From CAZFER01 sp964517495 (GTDB lineage: Bacteria > Hinthialibacterota > Hinthialibacteria > Hinthialibacterales > Hinthialibacteraceae): 9,381 nucleotides of DNA. Shown piece after piece: positions 1 to 5,791 of the stretch (its first letter is position 1; every line of letters begins with the position of its first letter). The DNA is taken from positions 1 to 9,381 of the forward strand of contig CAZFER010000123.1 of assembly GCA_964517495.1 (NCBI GenBank). The letters run 5' to 3'. The notes under the pieces were generated by a model. That model was not told the DNA's origin and ran no database searches. It worked only from the letters and a program-made list of their open reading frames with translations. The translations under genes were made by a program, and so were the position numbers.

Positions 1-5
1 ACCCT

Positions 6-27
6 CCTCAATGTGAGAGCATTGAGG
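6..27. repeat. Perfect 8-bp hairpin at left edge
   Basis: The arms CCTCAATG (6-13) and CATTGAGG (20-27) are perfectly complementary around the 6-nt loop TGAGAG. No T-tract follows on the plus strand, so it is not an obvious terminator. It may belong to an element that extends left of the window. Confidence 0.6.
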
Positions 28-60
28 ACCATTTAGCGAAGAACAAAGGCCTATTAATAT

Positions 61-90
61 TATCTTCGTCAGCGCGAAAGCGCTGAGATA
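61..90. repeat. GAAA-tetraloop hairpin
   Basis: TCAGCGC (69-75) pairs with GCGCTGA (80-86) across a GAAA loop (76-79), a GNRA-type tetraloop typical of stable RNA. TATC (61-64) can pair with GATA (87-90), leaving a 4-nt bulge on the 5' side. If transcribed on the plus strand this would be a stable stem. No RNA family was recognised. Confidence 0.5.
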
Positions 91-118
91 ACCAAGAATA
101 GGATAAATCGACGGCACC

Positions 119-152
119 CCCCGAAAAAAACTCGGGGCGCCCCGAAAAAAAA
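119..152. repeat. GC palindrome with A-tract direct repeat
   Basis: CGGGGCGCCCCG (133-144) is a perfect 12-bp palindrome. The 12-mer CCCCGAAAAAAA occurs twice, at 119-130 and 140-151, exactly 21 bp apart. CCCCG (119-123) can also pair with CGGGG (133-137). On the minus strand the palindrome is followed by a T-run, so it could weakly terminate leftward transcription, but a 4-bp stem with a GCGC loop is a poor terminator. Confidence 0.45.
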
Positions 153-178
153 GTAATAACCGATCTTAAATGATATGT

Positions 179-206
179 GTAAGGGCAGACCTGCGTGTCT
201 GCCCGG
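179..206. repeat. Hairpin repeat, copy 1
   Basis: Arms GGGCAGAC (183-190) and GTCTGCCC (197-204) enclose the loop CTGCGT. It shares the preceding GTA, the GGG start, loop pattern and CCC end with copies 2 and 3. The stem differs from copy 2 at one base pair (C-G against T-A), with both sides changed so that pairing is kept. Confidence 0.75.
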
Positions 207-271
207 TGATTGGCAAATCGGTTGGGTCGCGCCGTTTGACCCATCAAGGAGACCTCAATTCAATGGTAATC

Positions 272-300
272 GTAGGGGTAGACTTACGTGTCTACCCTGG
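272..300. repeat. Hairpin repeat, copy 2
   Basis: Arms GGGTAGAC (276-283) and GTCTACCC (290-297) enclose the loop TTACGT. Relative to copy 1, a C-G pair has become T-A on both arms, a compensatory change. The flanks (GTAG before, TGG after) also resemble copy 1. Confidence 0.75.
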
Positions 301-347
301 TGTGGCACTTTCTTTGTGCATATACCCGCATCTTTATACTACGAACG

Positions 348-373
348 CAGGGATATACCTATGTGTATATCCA
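348..373. repeat. Hairpin repeat, copy 3 (diverged)
   Basis: Arms GGATATAC (351-358) and GTATATCC (365-372) enclose the loop CTATGT. Compared with copies 1 and 2 several stem positions differ, always with the partner changed too, while the loop ending in GT and the outer GG/CC are kept. It lies 40 nt beyond the stop codon of the minus-strand oxidoreductase and has no T-tract on either side that would make it a standard terminator. Confidence 0.6.
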
Positions 374-412
374 TTTTGAGAAACAAGCGTTCTCCCTGAA
401 CCAATTCTAAAA

Positions 413-1378
413 TCATTCACCACTGGGTTCAAAAAGATCACTCGCAATTCGCCCCACTTGCTCCGCAATATTTTGCGCTAGGCGTAGGGCACGCACACCA
501 TCCTCCCCGGAAACAACAGGCCTCTGGTTTTCTCGAACACATTCAATGAACGAATCAATTTCTATTGCAAGCGGTTCATGCTGAGGAAGGGTGGGCTGCT
601 CATGAATAATGGTAACAAGACCATCGGCGCGAGTTTCTTTTCGATAAACTTGCAGGTCAGGTTTAAGGTAATCAAGTGAAATATACGTGTCACGTTGAAA
701 AAAGCGAATTTTTCGCTGACGTTCAGGTGTAACCCGGCTGACTGTCACATTGGCAATACAATTGTTGGCAAACTTCAGCCGCGCGTTAGCGATATCCTCT
801 TGCGAGGTAATGATCGGTACTCCCACGGCATCAATGGATAAGGGATCAGACTTCACCAATGAAAGAATCAAATCAAGATCATGAATCATCAGATCAAGCA
901 CCACTCCAACATCCTTTACCCGAGGAGTCGGTGGACCCAGGCGGTGAGATTCGATAAACAAAGGCTGGTTTAAATGTTCTCCAAGAGCCATAACACCCGG
1001 GTTAAAGCGTTCGATATGGCCAACTTGCAGTATGATCCCTTTTTTACTCGCCAATTCAACCAGTTTTTCGCCTTCTTCAACCGACATGGCAATTGGTTTT
1101 TCCACCAATACCGGGACACCACGTTCAATCAACCACGAAGCGATTTCAAGATGATCAACAGTCGGAACAACCACACTGGCCAGATCGATACGTTCCGTCA
1201 CTTCTTCAAGCCGGCTGACCCCTTGGCAATTCCATTCATTGGAAGCCTGGCTTCGCACTTGAGGATCTGTATCAACCACCGCAACCAGCCGTGTCTTTCC
1301 GTTATAACCATAAACCCGTGCATGGTGCCGCCCAAGCGAACCGACACCCACCACCACCGCATTTAAAGGATCAGGCAT
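413..1378 (-). CDS. Gfo/Idh/MocA family NAD(P)-dependent oxidoreductase
   Basis: A 321-residue cytoplasmic oxidoreductase of the usual family length. The N-terminal Rossmann fold shows GVGSLGRHHA (residues 11-20) and an acidic residue ending strand 2 (D36). The family's EKP motif is at 93-95, with the lysine likely catalytic, followed by GHIERFNP (120-127) and the C-terminal-domain motif DLMIHDLDL (162-170), whose H166 fits the conserved D-x3-H pattern. These enzymes oxidise sugar or nucleotide-sugar hydroxyls. The HIERFNP stretch recalls members in lipid A gene clusters (GnnA-like UDP-GlcNAc 3-dehydrogenases) and WlbA/WbpB-type enzymes, but no lpx or aminotransferase gene is in view, so the substrate is open. 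The ATG at 1378 is preceded by AAAAGG with a 7-nt gap, and that site lies in one arm of an inverted repeat. It is divergent from the pseudopilin cassette. Confidence 0.9.
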   Translation of the reverse strand: MPDPLNAVVVGVGSLGRHHARVYGYNGKTRLVAVVDTDPQVRSQASNEWNCQGVSRLEEVTERIDLASVVVPTVDHLEIASWLIERGVPVLVEKPIAMSVEEGEKLVELASKKGIILQVGHIERFNPGVMALGEHLNQPLFIESHRLGPPTPRVKDVGVVLDLMIHDLDLILSLVKSDPLSIDAVGVPIITSQEDIANARLKFANNCIANVTVSRVTPERQRKIRFFQRDTYISLDYLKPDLQVYRKETRADGLVTIIHEQPTLPQHEPLAIEIDSFIECVRENQRPVVSGEDGVRALRLAQNIAEQVGRIASDLFEPSGE

Positions 1379-1381
1379 GTT

Positions 1382-1443
1382 TACACCTTTTCAAAAGAAA
1401 TACAATGTATCAAGCAATAAAAAATTAAATTATAAAAGGTGTA
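1382..1443 (-). promoter_or_regulatory. Inverted repeat able to mask the oxidoreductase ribosome binding site
   Basis: TACACCTTTT (1382-1391) and AAAAGGTGTA (1434-1443) form a perfect 10-bp inverted repeat 42 nt apart. Read on the minus strand, the proximal arm is AAAAGGTGTA, which contains the Shine-Dalgarno sequence of the oxidoreductase, and the distal arm is its exact complement. If transcription starts upstream of 1443, the leader could fold to hide the ribosome binding site. It could instead be a DNA operator. The AT-rich 42 nt between the arms show no clear pairing. Confidence 0.4.
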
Positions 1444-1479
1444 GCAAATTTTTTCACCCCCCACTTAATCTCTTTGGCA

Positions 1480-1500
1480 ATGAATTTCCAACAAATTCAT
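1480..1500. promoter_or_regulatory. Possible operator palindrome in the divergent intergenic region
   Basis: ATGAATTT (1480-1487) and AAATTCAT (1493-1500) are perfect inverted repeats separated by 5 bp. The site sits between the two divergent transcription units, a common place for a dimeric regulator to bind. The region is AT-rich, so chance is possible, and no regulator gene is present in the window. Confidence 0.3.
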
Positions 1501-1557
1501 ATACTTAACAGAGAAAAAAAGAAAGAACTCGTCCGTTAACATTTCTTGAATCTATCC

Positions 1558-1586
1558 TTGACTAATCCACCAAATTTTAAGATAGT
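1558..1586 (+). promoter_or_regulatory. Predicted sigma70-type promoter of the pseudopilin cassette
   Basis: TTGACT (1558-1563) is a 5/6 match to the -35 consensus. It is followed after exactly 17 bp by GATAGT (1581-1586), a 4/6 match to the -10 consensus. Transcription would begin near 1593, leaving a leader of about 30 nt before the pseudopilin start. Confidence 0.5.
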
Positions 1587-1624
1587 GATAATTGGTACAC
1601 ATTGTTAAATTTGAAAAGGTAAAT

Positions 1625-2248
1625 ATGAAACGTCCCACCGGGTTTACTCTTATTGAGTTGCTTATTGTGGTAGCCATTATTGGGATATTGGCTGCTATAG
1701 CCGTTCCGAATTTTCTGAATGCCCAAATCAGGGCGAAAATCGCTCGAGTGGCAGGTGATATGCGCAATATCGGGGTCGCATTTGGAGCCTATTCCGTGGA
1801 TCATAATGATTATCCACTGGGTATAATCTCCTTTTTAGATCCGCGCGAAGCCCATAGTTGGGGATTCTTGCCTGAATCATTAACCACTCCCGTGCCCTAT
1901 ATGACCACCCTACCGGTCGATGAATTTAACCTCAATTATAAAATTTACGGGCAGGATTCCATCACTGGTCCGAATAAACTCAGCAATCCACATGCCCGTT
2001 ACCGGACTGCACGGCGCAAGCCATATACCGGCCCCAATGCAGGCTCAACACCAGAGACATGGCGAACCAGTTGGAATAATATGCTATCTCGCACTGGCAT
2101 TGACGGTGAATATATCCTCACCAGTCCAGGCCCCGATAAGGTCGAGGATATTCTTCCCGCCTATAATCCACACCCCTACGCCATAAGCAACGGTTTAAAG
2201 AGTTCAGGCGACATCGTTTATTCACCCGGCGGTCTCGCTGGGATTTAA
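1625..2248 (+). CDS. Type II secretion-like pseudopilin (GspG-type prepilin)
   Basis: A 207-residue protein with a textbook prepilin N-terminus: short basic leader MKRPTG, predicted cleavage G6|F7, glutamate at +5 (E11), and a hydrophobic helix to about residue 27 (ELLIVVAIIGILAAIAVP). A prepilin peptidase would cut and methylate it for assembly into an envelope pseudopilus. The globular part has the late motifs YILTSPGPDK (163-172) and SSGDIV (193-198), seen in GspG-like proteins found in many copies in Planctomycetes/Verrucomicrobia-type genomes. The ATG at 1625 was chosen over a TTG at 1592 because AAAAGG lies 5 nt upstream of it and it gives the normal short leader. It is the first gene of the cassette, 26 nt before a secreted protein. 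No secretin, ATPase or peptidase gene is nearby, so the secretion machinery must be encoded elsewhere. Confidence 0.9.
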   Translation: MKRPTGFTLIELLIVVAIIGILAAIAVPNFLNAQIRAKIARVAGDMRNIGVAFGAYSVDHNDYPLGIISFLDPREAHSWGFLPESLTTPVPYMTTLPVDEFNLNYKIYGQDSITGPNKLSNPHARYRTARRKPYTGPNAGSTPETWRTSWNNMLSRTGIDGEYILTSPGPDKVEDILPAYNPHPYAISNGLKSSGDIVYSPGGLAGI

Positions 2249-2274
2249 AACATAAGCCAAAGGAGATAATAACT

Positions 2275-3312
2275 ATGTACAGAACCCTATTAATCGCATC
2301 TCTGGTATTATTCAGCTTGACAGGAAACTCACAGGAAGTCGTGGAGCAATTTTTTACGGCTGATGGAGGGAGTTCACCCATCACCCTCAATGGGGGGCAA
2401 AAATGCGGCCAGCGTTTTACAGCTTCCGTACCTTTTGAGGGCATCGAAGTGAATGGTCCAACATGGGGGGTCAACGGTGAAAAAGGGATGACCATTCGGC
2501 TCTATGAATGGGCAGGCAATTATGAGCTAACCGTGGCTCAGGAACCGATTGTCACCAGCGTGTTGGAAAACCTGGAAGATAACGGCTGGTTCCCTGCTTA
2601 CGCCGGAGGCGAACTACCACCGGGAGAATACTTCTGGGAAGCATCCGAACCCACCAATTCTAACCCCGATGCAGTCGATCCCCACCAAATCGGTTGTTGG
2701 CTGTGGAACGAAAGCACCTACGCCGATGGGGAAGCCTACTTCAATGGTGTTCCTTATGGTGAAGTGTCCGTCACCTGGATTCGCATGTATGGCGATCAAC
2801 AAGAAGGGGCCTGGACTCCATTTCCCTTCCCTGAATCCGACACACCCAGTTTAGCTCAAAGTTTCTTTGCCTTCGTCGATTTTCAGGGGGTGGCCATTGC
2901 CAGTCCAACCTGGAACGGTAGCGGCGCCGGATTCCGGATAAGTTTGTATGAATGGGATACTGATTACGAAACCACCATCGCCCAACCCCCCATTGCCCAA
3001 ACCACCATTGAAAACCATTCTGACAATGCCCGTGCTGAATTGGTATTGGACAATCCTCAACCGGATGGCACCTATTTGGTCGTGACGGATGAACCAAATC
3101 GTGGAACCGGGAATGTCGGCCATTGGGGATGGATGGATTCCAGCTGGTGGGATAATGAGAACATGGCTTATTCCGATGGTGTACCAATCGACGGCTTTGC
3201 CACCTTCGATCTGTTTATCGGAGAACCCACCTCCGAACCTGTAGGTAAAGATTTTGCCTCCCGTTCTTTAACCGGTGTGGCGACAGACGTTAAGGATTGG
3301 TCAATATTCTAA
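2275..3312 (+). CDS. Secreted protein of unknown function with a duplicated beta-rich domain
   Basis: A 345-residue protein not recognised as a named family. Residues 1-20 form a signal peptide (hydrophobic LLIASLVLFSL core, likely cleavage near residue 19-20). The mature part holds two related units, about 42-172 and 192-316. Matching landmarks are GQRFTASVPFEGIEVNGPTW with AQSFFAFVDFQGVAIASPTW, IRLYEW with ISLYEW, the following YELTVAQEPI with YETTIAQPPI, and near the unit ends a W-rich stretch leading to NGVP or DGVP. The richness in W, Y, G and acidic residues and the beta-like pattern suggest a jelly-roll, carbohydrate-binding or surface-adhesion role; this is inference. An AGGAG site precedes the ATG with a 9-nt gap. 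It lies between the pseudopilin and the glycosidase-like gene, 22 nt from the latter, so co-transcription is likely. Confidence 0.8.
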   Translation: MYRTLLIASLVLFSLTGNSQEVVEQFFTADGGSSPITLNGGQKCGQRFTASVPFEGIEVNGPTWGVNGEKGMTIRLYEWAGNYELTVAQEPIVTSVLENLEDNGWFPAYAGGELPPGEYFWEASEPTNSNPDAVDPHQIGCWLWNESTYADGEAYFNGVPYGEVSVTWIRMYGDQQEGAWTPFPFPESDTPSLAQSFFAFVDFQGVAIASPTWNGSGAGFRISLYEWDTDYETTIAQPPIAQTTIENHSDNARAELVLDNPQPDGTYLVVTDEPNRGTGNVGHWGWMDSSWWDNENMAYSDGVPIDGFATFDLFIGEPTSEPVGKDFASRSLTGVATDVKDWSIF

Positions 3313-3334
3313 AATGAAGATATATAGGATGATC

Positions 3335-5548
3335 ATGCATCAACGTTCTTTCCCCTTTTTAATCGTATGCTTATTCAGTTGCCTTTTGACATGCATCATT
3401 ACATATGCAGATAACTCAGAATTACTGTCAGTACAAATCCAATCCAATACAGACCGAGTTGGAATGGGGCGAAACATCAAACTGACTGCAACAGTAACAA
3501 ATCAGGAAGGAGCACCCGCTGAAGGGGTGCTCCTTCTTCCTTATGTCAATGGCGCGCGTTGGGGTTCCCATGAATGGAGCGATTCTGAAGGAAAAACCCA
3601 TTTTCATTTCCCCCTCCCCAATCCTGGTATAATGGAAATCCAGGTCGAAGTATTGCCGGATATCAGAAAACCCACCGAAAAATTCATTTGGACTTCAAAA
3701 CTCAAAGATCAACAAACCATTTATTTGCAGCGAAGATTTTCCACGCCTGATCATCTTGAACAAGCAAAACTTTGGATTGCTGTTGATGAGTTGGCCAAAA
3801 TTTATGTAAACGGAAAGTTCATCTCCACAAGAAGCGGTTGGAACAAGAATGATCCTCTACTAATTGATAATCTGACTGAAAACGAAAATATCCTATCCCT
3901 TGAATGTTCCTATTCCTCCGGCCTGGCCGGTGTAATGGCACGGTTGGAAATGCCTTCCTCCAATGGCCTTAAAACGCTGGTCTCCAATCAACAATGGAAC
4001 GTATATGAGAAAAAGCCTGATGGCTGGCCCCTAAAAGCAAAGGATAAAGGCCAAACACCCCATATTTTTGGAGATCCTTATCACAGCGTTTGGAGCCAGG
4101 GTTTGAGAAATTGGCCAAACGTCATACCCAAACAACGTTTATTTGCTGGTCATCGTACACCCAAAAATGCGGTTTTATCCGAGCCTATCCAAGTGAGTGT
4201 CGATTGGCGTCCATTACAAACCGTCCCCAATCGCTCAGACCGGCTGGTGGGTATGCAGTGGGAACCGTGGTTTACACCACAAGCCTGTAATTGGGCCTCA
4301 GCCCACGCTGTGCCAGTGATGGGATACTATTGGTCGTATCATCCGGATGTATGCCGCCAACATATGATCTGGCTTATTGAATCGGGTGTCGATTTTCTGA
4401 TCGTCGATTGGACCAATCACCTTTGGGGTAAAGAACATTGGGATGAACGTCACCCCGGCACCAACACAATTATCCACGCCACTACACTAGCCTTGGAAAC
4501 CTTGGCGCGTTTGCGGGATGAAGGCCATCCTGTCCCCAAAATGGTTCTCTTCCCTGGCCTAAACAACGGCCCTGAAACAACAACCGTCGCCATTTCAGAA
4601 GAGTTGGATTGGATATTTCACAATTACATCCGCAATCCCCGCTTCAATGATTTATTCCTCGATTTTCTGGGCAAACCATTGATCATCATCCACAATGGTG
4701 GTGGACCTGATTGGATTAAGCATAAAAACCAACCTCCAATCAAGAATGACAATTTCACTATCCGTTGGCAATCTTCGCAACATGAGCATAACAAACACCA
4801 TCTGCATGGCTTTTGGTCATGGATGGATGGCTCGCTTAATCCCCCAGTGACAATGTTCGAAGGTAAACCGGAAGCCTTAACTATATCTACTGCTTTCTTC
4901 CCCCCAGGAGGCTGGCGATCAGAGAACGCTTATGGCCGCCGCAATGGTTGGACGTATATCGAAACCTTCAAAGCCGCCTTGAAGCATAAACCACGTTTTA
5001 TTCAGCTTCATCAGTTTCAGGAATATGCAGGCCAATGGGAAGGCGGAGGGTATGGTCCGGAAAAGGATATCTATGTCGATTCATACAGTGTCGAAATGAG
5101 CGATGATATCGAACCCACATCCCTCACCGCCCCTGGATACCGCGGTGAAGGGGGATGGGGGTATTATTACCTCAATTTAACCCGCGCATTGGTTGATCTT
5201 TATCACCAAGAACCAATGGATACAACAGTTCTAGCCCTAGCATCACCATCTCCACATCAAGTCATCATGGATGACCATTTAAAGGTGGAATGGAACTGGG
5301 TGGGTAAAGCCCCACAATCCTTTTCACTTGCTTTAAATGGAGACGTGGTACAAACCGGAATCGACATTAATACCAATTCCCATACACTGAATTTAAGTGA
5401 TACCCCTGATGGCAAACATCACCTTGAACTTATCGCGGAAGGTACAAATTCACGTTATCATTTATCCTATACAGAAGACTCATTACCACTTAAATCAATG
5501 AAACGAACACAAGGAAGTGTTGATTTCATTTTGAAACGTACAAAATAA
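3335..5548 (+). CDS. Secreted multidomain protein with GH71/GH99-like barrel
   Basis: A 737-residue exported protein. Residues 1-25 are a signal peptide (LIVCLFSCLLTCIITYA, likely cut before DNS). Residues about 30-108 look like an Ig-like domain. Residues about 115-205 resemble a galactose-binding sandwich (LWIAVDELAKIYVNGKF, then ILSLECSYSSG). Residues about 305-630 resemble the GH71/GH99-like barrel: QWEPWF (308-313), YYWSYHPDVCRQHM (331-344), SGVDFLIVDW (350-359) and LHQFQEYAGQW (558-568). Candidate acids are E310, D353, D358 and E563, by analogy only. Residues about 640-712 look like another Ig/FN3-like domain. GH99 enzymes are endo-mannosidases or endo-mannanases acting on glycans; the substrate here is unknown. 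The ATG at 3335 was chosen because AGGA lies 5 nt upstream and it gives a compact signal peptide; ATGs at 3314 and 3329 and a GTG at 3275 are alternatives. A strong hairpin occurs in the early coding region. Confidence 0.75.
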   Translation: MHQRSFPFLIVCLFSCLLTCIITYADNSELLSVQIQSNTDRVGMGRNIKLTATVTNQEGAPAEGVLLLPYVNGARWGSHEWSDSEGKTHFHFPLPNPGIMEIQVEVLPDIRKPTEKFIWTSKLKDQQTIYLQRRFSTPDHLEQAKLWIAVDELAKIYVNGKFISTRSGWNKNDPLLIDNLTENENILSLECSYSSGLAGVMARLEMPSSNGLKTLVSNQQWNVYEKKPDGWPLKAKDKGQTPHIFGDPYHSVWSQGLRNWPNVIPKQRLFAGHRTPKNAVLSEPIQVSVDWRPLQTVPNRSDRLVGMQWEPWFTPQACNWASAHAVPVMGYYWSYHPDVCRQHMIWLIESGVDFLIVDWTNHLWGKEHWDERHPGTNTIIHATTLALETLARLRDEGHPVPKMVLFPGLNNGPETTTVAISEELDWIFHNYIRNPRFNDLFLDFLGKPLIIIHNGGGPDWIKHKNQPPIKNDNFTIRWQSSQHEHNKHHLHGFWSWMDGSLNPPVTMFEGKPEALTISTAFFPPGGWRSENAYGRRNGWTYIETFKAALKHKPRFIQLHQFQEYAGQWEGGGYGPEKDIYVDSYSVEMSDDIEPTSLTAPGYRGEGGWGYYYLNLTRALVDLYHQEPMDTTVLALASPSPHQVIMDDHLKVEWNWVGKAPQSFSLALNGDVVQTGIDINTNSHTLNLSDTPDGKHHLELIAEGTNSRYHLSYTEDSLPLKSMKRTQGSVDFILKRTK
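3504..3538 (+). repeat. Strong hairpin inside the glycosidase-like coding region
   Basis: GAAGGAGCACCC (3506-3517) pairs perfectly with GGGTGCTCCTTC (3525-3536), extended by a G-T wobble and an A-T pair, around a 7-nt loop. It lies about 170 nt into the coding region and encodes part of the Ig-like domain (APAEGVLLL). No T-tract follows. A 12-bp GC-rich stem in coding sequence is uncommon and could influence translation or mRNA stability. Confidence 0.6.
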
Positions 5549-5595
5549 GTTTAAAAAAAAGGATCGATTGAAAAATGCTTTTTTTATAATCCCGT

Positions 5596-5623
5596 ATGGG
5601 CAGGTTTATAACCTGCCCATTTT
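5596..5623 (+). terminator. Rho-independent terminator after the secreted-protein cassette
   Basis: ATGGGCAGGTT (5596-5606) and AACCTGCCCAT (5610-5620) form a perfect 11-bp stem with a TAT loop, followed by TTTT (5620-5623). It lies 47 nt past the stop codon of the glycosidase-like gene. The GTA-GGGCAG...CTGCCC pattern resembles the hairpin repeats at 179-300, so this may be a repeat copy serving as terminator. A weaker A-run/T-run pairing lies just upstream (5553-5585). Confidence 0.65.
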
Positions 5624-5753
5624 AACCTGTCCTTCTGCCCTGAGAAGCCAGACAAGAGAATCGTATTAATTACCCCCAATCGCTTTGTTTGGGACAAATA
5701 AAAAGAATTGCCTCAAATTCAAAAAAGATAATTTCATATTAATAATTCTGGAT

Positions 5754-5759
5754 TATAAT
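5754..5759 (+). promoter_or_regulatory. Predicted -10 element of bshA
   Basis: TATAAT at 5754-5759 is a perfect -10 hexamer, 32 nt before the bshA start codon. No good -35 is seen at 16-18 bp upstream (TTTCAT at 5732-5737 is poor), and there is no TGn extension, so the promoter may need an activator or may be a chance match in AT-rich DNA. Confidence 0.4.
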
Positions 5760-5791
5760 TCTTTGATCGAACTTATTTTGGGAGTTAAAGC

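Larger units (their letters stand above)
1..412. other. Intergenic region rich in inverted repeats, no credible gene
   Basis: No open frame here has a convincing start, ribosome binding site or recognisable protein; the short frames are translations of repeats. The stretch lies 3' of the minus-strand oxidoreductase. It holds a hairpin at 6-27, a GAAA-tetraloop hairpin at 61-90, a palindrome with A-tracts at 119-152, three related hairpins at 183-204, 276-297 and 351-372, and a small hairpin at 223-243 (TGGGTC/GACCCA). The high density of structure suggests a repeat cluster (REP-like) or a structured RNA; which one cannot be decided from the sequence alone. Confidence 0.7.

Noticed and set aside
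179..373. CRISPR array
   Set aside because: Only three diverged repeat copies with unequal spacing (about 93 and 75 bp between starts), the repeats themselves vary, and there are no cas genes.
974..1366. 130-residue plus-strand open frame
   Set aside because: It lies antisense inside the oxidoreductase gene, which has clear family motifs; the antisense translation is low-complexity and has no recognisable domain or ribosome binding site.
1592..1624. Upstream TTG start for the pseudopilin
   Set aside because: It would give an unusually long leader and lies at the predicted transcription start; the ATG at 1625 has a good ribosome binding site and a normal prepilin leader.
2118..2495. 125-residue minus-strand open frame
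   Set aside because: It spans the end of the pseudopilin gene and the start of the next secreted-protein gene in antisense; no motif supports it.
2771..3187. 138-residue minus-strand open frame
   Set aside because: It is antisense to the duplicated-domain secreted protein and has an H/W/R-rich composition typical of a shadow frame.
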